Shown here piece after piece: positions 14,534 to 22,573 of a stretch of 26,554 nt of DNA. Position 1 is the first letter of the stretch; every line of letters starts with the position of its first letter. A program made the position numbers and the translations under genes. The DNA comes from Lachnospiraceae bacterium UBA7160 (GTDB lineage: Bacteria > Bacillota > Clostridia > Lachnospirales > Lachnospiraceae): assembly GCA_002491565.1 (NCBI GenBank), contig DKWE01000090.1:15002-41555 (forward strand), given 5' to 3'. Below the pieces are notes generated by a model. It saw only the letters and a list, made by a program, of their open reading frames with translations. It was not told where the DNA came from and did not search any database.

Positions 14534-14791
14534 ATGTCATATGTAAACGGAGAAGAGATATTGCCTGATGAGCTACTGTGCGAAATCCGAAAATACTATC
14601 GCGGAGGATTAATTTACATCCCTCCGCAGGAAAAAAGAAATCAATGGGGTACGAAGACTCCTACGAAAAAATTGCTGGAGAAAAGAAATCAGGAAATATG
14701 TCAGAAGAAAAATAATGGCTCAACCATAAAAGAACTGATGGAAGAATATCATCTTGCGTATGATACAATTAAAAAAATAGTATACCATTAA
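14534..14791 (+). CDS. CD3324 family protein, Mor-like helix-turn-helix
   Basis: An 85-residue protein with the family start MSYVNGEEILPDELLCEI and the segment GLIYIPPQEKRNQWGT. The C-terminal helix-turn-helix is at about 63-84 (STIKELMEEYHLAYDTIKKI). The family is related to the Mor transcription activator C-terminal domain and is presumed to bind DNA; targets are unknown. AGGAG (14521-14525) is eight bases before this ATG; another ATG at 14530 is out of frame. The gene follows the hairpin within the same predicted transcript and is closed by a long-stem terminator. It sits next to a pair of ABC exporter genes, so regulation of the exporter is possible but not shown. Confidence 0.8.
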   Translation: MSYVNGEEILPDELLCEIRKYYRGGLIYIPPQEKRNQWGTKTPTKKLLEKRNQEICQKKNNGSTIKELMEEYHLAYDTIKKIVYH

Positions 14792-14798
14792 TGAGCAG

Positions 14799-14910
14799 AA
14801 AGGGGCTGTGAAAAAGCCGCCATTTCCTGTGCGATGATAGCGGAATACCGCAGAAAATCGTTATGATTTCAAAAACAGGAAGGTCTTTTTTCACAGCCCC
14901 TTTTGTGTAT
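14799..14910 (+). terminator. Long-stem terminator/repeat, copy 1
   Basis: AAAGGGGCTGTGAAAAA (14799-14815) pairs perfectly with TTTTTCACAGCCCCTTT (14887-14903): 17 pairs. A loop of about 70 bases contains an inner TTCCTGT/ACAGGAA stem, and T-rich sequence follows. It shares the outer stem and inner AGCGGAATA with a second copy at 18696-18751. It ends the CD3324 transcript. Confidence 0.8.
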
Positions 14911-15006
14911 TATTTTTTTTTAGAAATGCATGGTACTATTACTTGCGGTGAAACTAGTGTACTATGGAAAATAAATGATCCGGGTTTGCAAAAGGAGGGA
15001 CCGACA

Positions 15007-16812
15007 ATGAAACCTGCGAATAAAAAAAACGGCATAAAGCAGACGCTGTCAAATAGTCTGTTTATGTTGAATCATATTGGAAAAGTCTCCCCGTGGCGGA
15101 TTCCGGCAATTATCGTCAATGCGATGGCGGATTGGTCAAAGGGGCTGATCTTCCGGGTGTTCGTGGTGGGATATGTGCTCAACCAGATACAGTCTTCTAC
15201 CTCCCTTCAAAAGATTTTTCTCGTTGTGGGACTCTTGTCACTCCTTTCTTTTGCGTGCCATTTGGTGAATATTGTTTTGAAGAATTGTTTTTTCCCCCGA
15301 TCCGATCTGAAGATTCAGTCCCATTTCATGAAGCTGGCTTTCGATAAGGCGCGGGAGGTGGACCTGGAATGCTATGAGGATGCGGAATACTTTGAGAGGC
15401 ATATCAGGGCCTTAAATGCACTGAAAAGCCGCCCGCGGATGGTTCTTGATTCCATAGAGATGCTGATTGGGGCGCTCTTTGGCTTTCTGGCGTTGTCGGG
15501 GCTGGCCCTTTCCCTGGACGGGTTTATGATTTTTTTTATCGGGCTTCAGATTATCGCCAACTTTGTGTTTGCCCGGAGGGAAAATTACGAACGGCGCGCT
15601 TATGAAGTGGAGCTGGCTGAATCAAACCGCCAGGCTGATTACATACGGCGGGTGCATTACATGCCGGAATATGCCAAGGAGCTGAGGACCACCAATATCA
15701 GCGATGTGCTTTTCAGGCGTTTTATTGCGGCAACGCAAAATGGAATCAGGGTCATTGAGAAGCACGGATTCAAGTGCGCAGTCTATCGGTTATTTGTGGA
15801 TGCGGTGTGTACGCGGATGGGCTATTACCTGGTGATCCTGTTTGCGGCTTTCCGGATTCTGGTGCTCAGGAATATGATGATCGGCGATGGCCTTATGGTG
15901 GCCATGGCGATGTTCAGCGTAACCGAGGCGCTGCTGGATCAGGAGAACAGTTTTTTCCAGCTGCACGAGCACGCCATGTACATTGGCGATCTCAGAGAAT
16001 TTTTGGACTATGAGCCTAGAATACAGGAGAATGGCGCGGGGGCTGCCGTGGCGGCGCCGGTGCAGGAGCTTCGGATAGAGAACCTGTCATTTTCCTATTT
16101 TGGTTCCGGTCAGAAGGTGATCGACGATATCAGTTTTACGGTCAAAGGCGGGCAGACGGCTGCGATTGTCGGCCATAACGGGGCTGGAAAGAGCACGCTG
16201 GTCAAGCTGCTGATGCGTCTGTACGAGCCGACTTCCGGTAACATTTATTTGAATGACAGGGAGATTAGCGAGTATCAGCTGAGCGCTTACCGGGACAGTT
16301 TTGCTACGGTATTTCAGGATTTTAAGGTATTTTCTCTTACGGTCGGAGAGAATATTCTGATGCGGCGCACCACTGACAGCGATGCAGCGCTGCTTCGGGA
16401 ATCCCTGCGTGAGAGTGGTATGCTGGATACCGTTTCCTCGTTAAAATATGGCCCGGGTACGAGGATGACACGGGAATTTGATGATGAGGGTATTTCCCTT
16501 TCCGGGGGGCAGGCTCAGAAAATTGCGTTAGCCAGGCTGTATGCGAAGGACGCTCCCATTGCAATCCTGGATGAGCCCTCCAGCGCCCTGGATCCGATCG
16601 CGGAATATGAACTGTTTGAAAAGATGAAGCGCGTTTGTGAGGGGCGGACGGTCATTTTTATCTCGCACCGGCTTTCCAGCGCGATTTCGGCAGATGTCAT
16701 TTTCATGATGGAGCATGGAAGGATTATTGAGCGGGGCAATCATGAAAGCCTGATGCGGCAAAACGGAAAATACGCAGAAATGTTCAGAAAGCAGGCGGAA
16801 AAATATGAGTAA
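15007..16812 (+). CDS. ABC exporter, fused permease/ATPase, first subunit
   Basis: A 601-residue half-exporter: an N-terminal membrane domain (hydrophobic segments from about residue 35 to 330) and a C-terminal ATPase. Motifs: Walker A GHNGAGKST (389-397), Q loop TVFQDFKVFS, signature LSGGQ (498-502), Walker B AILDEP (D522, E523) and switch histidine H554. The catalytic glutamate is present, so the site is competent. I chose ATG 15007 because AAAGGAGG (14991-14998) is eight bases upstream; the 48 earlier codons run through the terminator repeat and are not family-like. The next gene overlaps by eight bases and encodes a similar protein, so a heterodimer is likely. The substrate (peptide, lipid or drug) cannot be told; no protease domain or precursor peptide is visible. 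Confidence 0.9.
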   Translation: MKPANKKNGIKQTLSNSLFMLNHIGKVSPWRIPAIIVNAMADWSKGLIFRVFVVGYVLNQIQSSTSLQKIFLVVGLLSLLSFACHLVNIVLKNCFFPRSDLKIQSHFMKLAFDKAREVDLECYEDAEYFERHIRALNALKSRPRMVLDSIEMLIGALFGFLALSGLALSLDGFMIFFIGLQIIANFVFARRENYERRAYEVELAESNRQADYIRRVHYMPEYAKELRTTNISDVLFRRFIAATQNGIRVIEKHGFKCAVYRLFVDAVCTRMGYYLVILFAAFRILVLRNMMIGDGLMVAMAMFSVTEALLDQENSFFQLHEHAMYIGDLREFLDYEPRIQENGAGAAVAAPVQELRIENLSFSYFGSGQKVIDDISFTVKGGQTAAIVGHNGAGKSTLVKLLMRLYEPTSGNIYLNDREISEYQLSAYRDSFATVFQDFKVFSLTVGENILMRRTTDSDAALLRESLRESGMLDTVSSLKYGPGTRMTREFDDEGISLSGGQAQKIALARLYAKDAPIAILDEPSSALDPIAEYELFEKMKRVCEGRTVIFISHRLSSAISADVIFMMEHGRIIERGNHESLMRQNGKYAEMFRKQAEKYE

Positions 16813-18643
16813 GGGAAAAGAAAACGCCGGGGAAAAGATTGCGCTTTCCACGGGGATCAAGAACACGGGATATCTGTTGGGCTATGTGCGCCGTCATGTG
16901 CCGGCTTTGTTTTATACGAATATTCTGACCGGTATTTTATGGGGATACCTGAATGTCGCATCCTCCGTGCTGGTGATTAAAGTCGTATTTGACATGATAG
17001 GGGCCGGACAGCCTTTTACAGATGTATGCAGATTCCTTTTGATGATGAGCATGATTTTGCTGCCGGCTCTTGGGATTATTTATTTTTGTGATAAAAGGCT
17101 GTGGCCTGTTCTGAAATTAAAATTGGGGAAATCTCTTCATGCCGAGCTGTTTTTAAAGGCACAGAAGGTGGACCTTCGCTGTTATGATGACGCCAGGTTT
17201 TATACAAGCTTTATCTGGACAGTCCGGGAAGCGGAAGACCACGTCTATCAGGCCGTTGCCAATATGGGGAGGGTACTGCTTCATGTCCTGGCATGCCTCG
17301 GCGTTATCGCAATTATGCTGGAGATCGATCCCATCCTTCTGGTAATTGCCGTAGCCTCCATGGCTCTTAAGTTTCTGTTCCGGCTGCTGAAAACCAGGCT
17401 GGAGTTCCTTCGGGAACAGCGCCTGATGCCCCTCGTGAAAAAATACGAATATATCAGCCGGGTTTTTTATATGCCGGACTATGCGAAGGAGCTGAGAATG
17501 AGCAGGATAGACCGCCTGCTTACAGAGGAATTTGACGATTGCGTATCGAAAATGGACACCGTATACAGGAGACTGCAGTTTCGTCTGACCGTATTGGAGA
17601 TCGGCGAACAGGTCTGCAACGTCTTTTTTACGAACATGTCCCTGATTTTTGTCCTGGTGTATAAGATTCTCATTGTAAAGTCTGTTTCGGTTGGCGACTT
17701 ATCGGTATCCATCGCCGCAGTCGGGAAACTGAATTCTATGTACAATGGCCTGCTGGAAGCCCTTTCTCAGTTTGTACAGAGCGGAATGTTTGCCGATAAG
17801 CTGCGGACGTTTCTGGCAACGGAGCAAACGATCACCTCGCCGGAAAACGCCGCCGCATTACCAGCATTCTCCGGCGATATTGAGTTTCGCGATGTCTCTT
17901 TTCGCTATGATGGCAGCGACTCCTGGGTATTACGGCATATCAATATGAAGATCAAAGCACAGACCAAGGCAGCCATTGTAGGATATAATGGCGCAGGAAA
18001 ATCCACCCTTGTGAAACTGCTGATGCGCCTCTATGATCCCACCGAGGGTGAAATCCTGCTGAACGGCAAAAACATCAAAGACTATGATGTAGAGGAATAC
18101 CGTCATTCCTTTGGCACTCTGTTTCAGGATTTTCAGATCTATGCTGCCAATCTGGGAGAAAATGTGAAAATGGGCCTGGTTGACCATCAGGAGGAGGCGG
18201 CAATCAAGGGGGCGCTTAGAAAGGCGGGAATTGCTGAGAATTTTAGCGACCTCTCTGTCCCGCTGCTTCGGGAATATGATAAAAACGGGCGGTCGGTATC
18301 CGGCGGAGAAGCTCAGAAGATTGCGATAGCCAGGGCTTTCTTAAAGGATCCGCATACCTATATTCTGGATGAGCCGTCCAGTGCGCTGGACCCCATTTCC
18401 GAGTACAAGCTTAACCAGACGCTGTTTGAACTGTCAAAGGACAAAACGGTGATCTTTATCTCGCATCGCCTGTCCACAACCCGCATGGCGGAACAAATCT
18501 ATATGATGGAACACGGCAGAATCATCGAAGAGGGAAATCATGAGGAGCTGCTGGCGCGGGGCGGCAGGTATGCGGAAATGTTTGAAAAGCAGGCGGAAAA
18601 GTATCAGAAAATTATAAATATTTCAAGCTGTGCTGTGTTTTAG
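16805..18643 (+). CDS. ABC exporter, fused permease/ATPase, second subunit
   Basis: A 612-residue partner of the preceding gene, starting inside its last codons (ATG 16805, previous stop 16810-16812). The membrane domain spans about residues 25-330. The ATPase has Walker A GYNGAGKST (393-401), Q loop TLFQDFQIYA, a slightly altered signature VSGGE (498-502), Walker B YILDEP (D522, E523) and H554. Both subunits retain catalytic residues, unlike heterodimeric exporters with one dead site. The two share motifs such as FYMPDYAKELR/YMPEYAKELR and the ends EMF-x-KQAEKY, pointing to tandem duplication. No good ribosome site is visible, so translation is probably coupled to the first gene. Confidence 0.9.
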   Translation: MSKGKENAGEKIALSTGIKNTGYLLGYVRRHVPALFYTNILTGILWGYLNVASSVLVIKVVFDMIGAGQPFTDVCRFLLMMSMILLPALGIIYFCDKRLWPVLKLKLGKSLHAELFLKAQKVDLRCYDDARFYTSFIWTVREAEDHVYQAVANMGRVLLHVLACLGVIAIMLEIDPILLVIAVASMALKFLFRLLKTRLEFLREQRLMPLVKKYEYISRVFYMPDYAKELRMSRIDRLLTEEFDDCVSKMDTVYRRLQFRLTVLEIGEQVCNVFFTNMSLIFVLVYKILIVKSVSVGDLSVSIAAVGKLNSMYNGLLEALSQFVQSGMFADKLRTFLATEQTITSPENAAALPAFSGDIEFRDVSFRYDGSDSWVLRHINMKIKAQTKAAIVGYNGAGKSTLVKLLMRLYDPTEGEILLNGKNIKDYDVEEYRHSFGTLFQDFQIYAANLGENVKMGLVDHQEEAAIKGALRKAGIAENFSDLSVPLLREYDKNGRSVSGGEAQKIAIARAFLKDPHTYILDEPSSALDPISEYKLNQTLFELSKDKTVIFISHRLSTTRMAEQIYMMEHGRIIEEGNHEELLARGGRYAEMFEKQAEKYQKIINISSCAVF

Positions 18644-18695
18644 ATCCCACAGTCAGGGAGCTTGAAAAAGGGATATATCATAGAATAGTAAAAAA

Positions 18696-18767
18696 GGGTT
18701 GTGAAAACAGCGGAATATCACTGAAAACCGCTGCTTTCTATTTCACAGCCCCAAAATAAGTTTTTTT
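18696..18767 (+). terminator. Long-stem terminator/repeat, copy 2
   Basis: GGGTTGTGAAA (18696-18706) pairs with TTTCACAGCCC (18741-18751) with one G·U. Inside is a perfect CAGCGG/CCGCTG stem (18708-18713 and 18728-18733). Seven T residues follow at 18761-18767. It is related to the hairpin at 14799-14903. It ends the ABC exporter transcript. Confidence 0.8.
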
Positions 18768-18861
18768 ATTCAAAGTGGTAAGCAAGTCGCAAACTCGGGA
18801 ATAGGGTGCAAATAACCACTTCCCAAAACAGCACGTAGGTGCAGAAAACTTTTGAATTTAC

Positions 18862-18901
18862 TTGTAAATTGGTGCAAGTTATGATATGATACCCATATCA
18901 T
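18862..18901 (+). promoter_or_regulatory. Promoter with palindromic operator for the AAA/DUF4143 gene
   Basis: TTGTAA (18862-18867), a 17-base spacer, and TATGAT (18885-18890). A perfect inverted repeat ATGATATG-ATACC-CATATCAT (18881-18901) covers the -10 box and the start of transcription, where a bound repressor would block RNA polymerase. The 18644-18861 stretch upstream holds the terminator, a small dyad AAGTGGT/ACCACTT (18773-18821) and no gene. Confidence 0.6.
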
Positions 18902-18919
18902 ATGCTTGGAGGTTTATAT

Positions 18920-20281
18920 ATGGAACGAATTGCATTGCAAAAACTGATAGATTGGAATAACAACAAACGTAAGAAACCGTTGATTGTTTGGGGCGCAAGA
19001 CAGGTTGGCAAAACCTATCTGGTTCAGGAACTTTTTGCTAAAACCTATTATAAAAATAACTACATCTATGTTGATTGCAAAAAAGAAGATGAGATCCGTG
19101 AGTTCTGTTCTAAAACCGCCAATGCAGAAAAGATTATCGAATATATTTCGTTGCGTAAAGGAAAGCAAATAAACGAAAAAACTTTGTTGATCTTTGATGA
19201 AGTACAGGAATGTCCGAATATTATTTCGTCTCTTAAATATTTTTGTCAGGATTTCAGAGAAATTCCTGTTATTGCTACCGGATCGATGGTTCGCATTAAG
19301 CTTCAAAGAGAAACTCATAAAAGGGGTTCAAGAGAAAACGATAAATTCCTTTTTCCTATAGGAAAAATCAATCAGATAACGATTTATCCGATGACCTTTG
19401 ATGAATTTTTAATAAACAGGAATAAGATGCTTTATGGTGCCATTAAAAAGGCTTATGAAAATAAGCAACCGTTGGATAATCAAATCCACGAATTGGCAAT
19501 GGAGCAAATATATAAGTATCTGCTTGTAGGCGGTATGCCTGAAGCGGTAGAAGCCTATATTGATGGAGATAATCTTCTTGAAGCAAGAGAAATTCTCAAA
19601 GTCTTGTATGATAACTACCTTTCTGATATGGAGCTTTACCAGGCAAGCCAAGAGGCTGTATTGCGGTCCAGTGTTCTGTTCCAAAATATTTACAGAGAGC
19701 TGAATAAAGAGTCTAAGAATTTCTCTCCCGGACTTATTGAGGAAAAAAGCAAAACAAGAGATTATGCAACCTCTATTCAATGGCTTACAATGGCGCACAT
19801 TGTTAATCAATCCTTCCAATTAAAAGAACACGTTACAATGCCGCTTATGCCAGATAGCGAAAGTAGCTTCCGCCTATTCCTTGGAGATATTGGTATGTTC
19901 TCATATCAAAGTGGCATCAATGCTGCTTCGTTTGTATCAAGCGAAAGAGATAATACCTTGTCGGGAATATTCTTTGAAAATTTTGTTGCTAACGAATTGA
20001 TAGCAAAAGAGCATAAATTGTTTTATTGGCGTGGCAAGTCATCTGCTGAACTTGAATTTATTATTGAGTCGGATAATAAGCTGTATCCGATCGATGTCAA
20101 GAAAGGCAGAGGCACACTTAATTCCCTTGAAAAATTCTCAAACCATAATAAGTTTGAATATGCCATTAAGGTTTCCAAAAACAATCACGGCTACAATCCC
20201 GAGCAGAAGTTGCTTACCATACCGTTTTACTTTATCCCGTTTGTAGCAAAAGACCTTGCAGACGGTAAGATGGGGATATAA
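18920..20281 (+). CDS. AAA+ ATPase with DUF4143 domain
   Basis: A 453-residue protein of the AAA_14/DUF4143 family. Walker A is GARQVGKT (25-32) and Walker B LLIFDEVQE (D93, E94); sensor-like VIATGSMVR follows. The C-terminal DUF4143 part contains YWRGKSSAELEFII and the nuclease-like tail LYPIDVKKGRGTLNSL, which resembles a degenerate PD-(D/E)XK core. The family is abundant, often mobile, and without proven function. GGAGG (18908-18912) is seven bases before this ATG; an ATG at 18902 adds six residues but has no ribosome site. Base composition is clearly AT-rich compared with the ABC genes before it, a sign of transfer. The start region is under the palindromic operator described above. Confidence 0.88.
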   Translation: MERIALQKLIDWNNNKRKKPLIVWGARQVGKTYLVQELFAKTYYKNNYIYVDCKKEDEIREFCSKTANAEKIIEYISLRKGKQINEKTLLIFDEVQECPNIISSLKYFCQDFREIPVIATGSMVRIKLQRETHKRGSRENDKFLFPIGKINQITIYPMTFDEFLINRNKMLYGAIKKAYENKQPLDNQIHELAMEQIYKYLLVGGMPEAVEAYIDGDNLLEAREILKVLYDNYLSDMELYQASQEAVLRSSVLFQNIYRELNKESKNFSPGLIEEKSKTRDYATSIQWLTMAHIVNQSFQLKEHVTMPLMPDSESSFRLFLGDIGMFSYQSGINAASFVSSERDNTLSGIFFENFVANELIAKEHKLFYWRGKSSAELEFIIESDNKLYPIDVKKGRGTLNSLEKFSNHNKFEYAIKVSKNNHGYNPEQKLLTIPFYFIPFVAKDLADGKMGI

Positions 20282-20499
20282 AAGAAAGAGATAGCATCGG
20301 CCCAATAGCCTGTGAATCGTTATAATTGTATTCCGCACATAACTGCCGGCTACCCTGCGGTCTTCCTATTGGGTAGTGAGTATAGGAAAGATATGATTAA
20401 CATGCACAAGCAGCTTGGTAAAGTCGGCGTGGGAAATATTATTGTTGATCCTTTTCTAAGGCAAAAGAAGCATTTGATAGGGATAATCTCTCTCCTGTA
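20282..20499 (+). other. Non-coding or decayed stretch between the ATPase and the MerR promoter
   Basis: An inverted pair CCCAATAG (20301-20308) and CTATTGGG (20366-20373) may act as a weak terminator, though no T-run follows. A 62-codon frame from TTG-like or internal ATGs (to TAA 20498-20500) includes HKQLGKVGVGNIIVDPF, which looks protein-like but matches no family I know and has no ribosome site. A decayed fragment is likely. Confidence 0.35.
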
Positions 20500-20630
20500 A
20501 CTTCCGATTTCGCATTGTTATTTCTCGTATTTTTGATTTTTTCCCCAAAAATGCTTGACTGTAAACCTGGTTTATACCTTATTTTAGAGATAGTAACTGC
20601 TGTGGCAGACAGTTTACAGGAATCGGAAGT
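20500..20630 (+). promoter_or_regulatory. MerR-type promoter with nested inverted repeats
   Basis: The -35 TTGACT (20555-20560) and a weak -10 TATTTT (20580-20585) are 19 bases apart, the overlong spacer typical of MerR-controlled promoters. The spacer contains a palindrome TAAACC-T-GGTTTA (20562-20574). Around it, CTGTAAAC (20559-20566) is mirrored by GTTTACAG (20612-20619), and ACTTCCGATT (20500-20509) by AATCGGAAGT (20621-20630), both perfect and nested. The simplest reading is autoregulation by the MerR protein encoded next. Confidence 0.6.
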
Positions 20631-20643
20631 GGAGGAAGGGGAC

Positions 20644-21492
20644 ATGACGATTAAAGACGTCGAGGAACAGACCGGGCTGGTACGTTCTAATATTCGTTTC
20701 TATGAAAAGGAGAAACTGATTGAGCCAGCGAGAAATGAGAATAATGGCTACAGGGATTATTCAGAAAAAGATGTAGAAAACATAAAAAAAATTGCTTACT
20801 TGCGAACGCTTGGGATTTCGATTGAGGATATCCGAAGCGTGCTGTCAGAAACGATAACGCTCTATGAAGTAATTGAGAAACAGAGCAAGTCACTCGAAGG
20901 CCAGATTGCGGATTTGAATAAAGCCAAAGTGATGTGTAAGAGGATGCTCGACACAGATAACATGAATTATGCAGAGTTGCAAGTGGAGCAGTATGTAACG
21001 GAACTGGAAGATTACTGGGATGAGAATCGGCAGGTGTTCAAATTGGATTCTGTCAGTTTTTTGTACCTCTGGGGCAGCTTTATTACATGGACAGCGATTA
21101 CAGCATTATGCCTGCTGATCGGCATCCTGTCCTATGCAAAGCTGCCGCAGGAGATTCCGGTACAGTGGAGCGAGGGAGCGGCGTCTTCCTTGGTGGATAA
21201 AAAATTTATTTTTGCTTACCCTGTCGGATGTATTGCAATCCGCTATCTGTTGAGACCATTTATCTATGCAAAATTGCAAATGCCCAATTATTATGGTGAA
21301 ATTATTGCAGAGTACCTGACTAATTATCTGTGCTTCCTCGCATTATCTGCTGAAGTCTTTTCCATCCTTTTTATTTATGGGGTGGTAAGAAATATCGTAA
21401 TAGTTCTGTTTGTAGATACGGCTGTGCTGATCGGCTTGCTGCTTGTCGGGCTTACCAGGATGAACCTGGAAGGAAAAAAGGAAAACAGCTAA
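20644..21492 (+). CDS. MerR-family regulator fused to a membrane domain (DUF1648-like)
   Basis: A 282-residue protein. Residues 1-70 are a MerR winged helix (TIKDVEEQTGLVRSNIRFYE, then GYRDYSEKDVENI), followed by a dimerisation helix (about 72-130). From about 140 it continues into four or so hydrophobic segments (roughly 143-164, 187-205, 222-247, 250-272). Between the first two sits LPQEIPVQWSEG (168-179), the mark of DUF1648, which is also found in SdpI-type immunity proteins. So the DNA-binding part would be tethered to the membrane and could respond to an envelope signal. ATG 20644 is chosen because GGAGG (20631-20635) lies eight bases upstream. It ends 40 bases before the convergent coaX stop. 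Confidence 0.85.
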   Translation: MTIKDVEEQTGLVRSNIRFYEKEKLIEPARNENNGYRDYSEKDVENIKKIAYLRTLGISIEDIRSVLSETITLYEVIEKQSKSLEGQIADLNKAKVMCKRMLDTDNMNYAELQVEQYVTELEDYWDENRQVFKLDSVSFLYLWGSFITWTAITALCLLIGILSYAKLPQEIPVQWSEGAASSLVDKKFIFAYPVGCIAIRYLLRPFIYAKLQMPNYYGEIIAEYLTNYLCFLALSAEVFSILFIYGVVRNIVIVLFVDTAVLIGLLLVGLTRMNLEGKKENS

Positions 21493-21532
21493 CTGCATTT
21501 TGCAGCACCCTCTTGGGAACCCAAAAGACATA

Positions 21533-22300
21533 TCAGTTGTGATTCTTATTGTAAATAATCATCAGCCCCTTGAGCAGCAGCTGTTCATCGATCAGGATCT
21601 TCCGCTTGCAGTACGGGATGATGACCTTCGCGAGGCCGCCCGTCGAGATGACCGTGCAGGGAGCCCCGATTTCCTCCTCGATGCGTTCGACTACGCCATC
21701 GATGCTGGAGGCTGTGCTGTAGATGATTCCGCTCTTCATACAGTCAACCGTGTTGGAGCCGATCACACGCCTGGGCGGATCGAGACTGATCTTTGGAAGC
21801 TGGCTGGTCCGGGAGGTGAGGGAATCGAGAGAAACCCGCAGCCCCGGGATGATCATGCCGCCGAGAAAGTTCTTATTCTGGTCGACCGCCGAGATCGTCG
21901 TCGCAGTCCCCATGTCGATGATGATCAGCGGACATGGGTATTCGTGGATGGCTGCGACGGCATCTGCGACCCGGTCGCTTCCGAGCTGGGCAGGGTTGTC
22001 CAGCATGATCTTCAGGCCGGTCCGGATGCCAGGGCCGACGACCATGACCGGCTTCCCGGTCAGCCGCATCATCGCGTTCTGCATCGTATGTGTCACAGAA
22101 GGAACGACGGACGAGATAATTCCGCCCTCGAACGCGTGGTGGGAGAGTCCGTTCAGTTCCAGAATGTTTTTAATCAGGATCGTGTACTCCAGAGCTGTGG
22201 AATTCTGGTTGGTTGAGAGCCGCTCAATAAAGAGGATGCGCTCTCCCTCAAAACAGCCCAGAACAATGTTTGAATTTCCGATATCAACGGCAAGAATCAT
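21533..22300 (-). CDS. coaX: Type III pantothenate kinase
   Basis: Phosphorylates pantothenate, the first committed step of coenzyme A synthesis; type III enzymes are not feedback-inhibited by CoA. The 255-residue length is typical. Motifs: N-terminal phosphate loop DIGNSN (6-11), the pantothenate/catalytic segment GSDRVADAVA (107-116, catalytic D109) and DMGTATT (129-135). The frame is open further upstream, but AGGAGG at 22309-22314 on this strand is eight bases before the ATG at 22300, and the family starts there. It lies downstream of the vitamin transporter gene on the same strand, with a 273-base gap carrying a dispersed repeat, and opposite coaBC. Confidence 0.95.
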   Translation of the reverse strand: MILAVDIGNSNIVLGCFEGERILFIERLSTNQNSTALEYTILIKNILELNGLSHHAFEGGIISSVVPSVTHTMQNAMMRLTGKPVMVVGPGIRTGLKIMLDNPAQLGSDRVADAVAAIHEYPCPLIIIDMGTATTISAVDQNKNFLGGMIIPGLRVSLDSLTSRTSQLPKISLDPPRRVIGSNTVDCMKSGIIYSTASSIDGVVERIEEEIGAPCTVISTGGLAKVIIPYCKRKILIDEQLLLKGLMIIYNKNHN

Positions 22301-22573
22301 CTCATAGTCCTCCTGAATTTGTGTGTCTGATGATACAAATACCTCCATACAGCCCCAGACAGAAGCGGACCTTATCGCTGCGACAGATGCGAAGCGGCTG
22401 GTCTGTAGCCTGCTTATGTGGAGGTAGCGTGAAGTAACATAAAAGCGGTGAATGCATGGCTTTTTATTCCCGCGAGCAATGAGCCAGATAGCCATGCTGG
22501 AATTTCAAATGCCCAGGCAGCGCGGGCTTTATGTGCCGCTGGCCTGTCTGGACATTTTGATAAGCCTATTCTA
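22301..22573 (-). other. Gap between panT and coaX, no gene seen
   Basis: No promoter or terminator of good quality is visible on the minus strand, so readthrough from the transporter gene is the likely way coaX is expressed. The gap holds the dispersed repeat at 22454-22497 and a bulged stem CAGG-CAGCG/CGCTG-G-CCTG near 22515-22553. Confidence 0.5.
22454..22497. repeat. Dispersed repeat, copy 1, bounded by inverted GCATGGC/GCCATGC
   Basis: A perfect 7-bp inverted pair (22454-22460 and 22491-22497) encloses TTTTATTCCCGCGAGCAA (22462-22479), which recurs exactly at 26535-26552. Allowing one indel and one mismatch the similarity extends to about 22 bases. Eighteen identical bases twice in 26 kb are unlikely by chance. 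Confidence 0.6.

Noticed and set aside
14863..15006. 48-codon N-terminal extension of the first ABC exporter gene
   Set aside because: It reads through the right arm and T-run of the terminator; a strong ribosome site supports ATG 15007.
21500..21535. Terminator between merR and coaX
   Set aside because: Only short dyads (CTGCA-TTT-TGCAG near 21493, TTGGG-AA-CCCAA near 21513) without T-runs; too weak to call.
21500..22216. 238-codon plus-strand ORF opposite coaX
   Set aside because: Antisense to a gene with all type III pantothenate kinase motifs.
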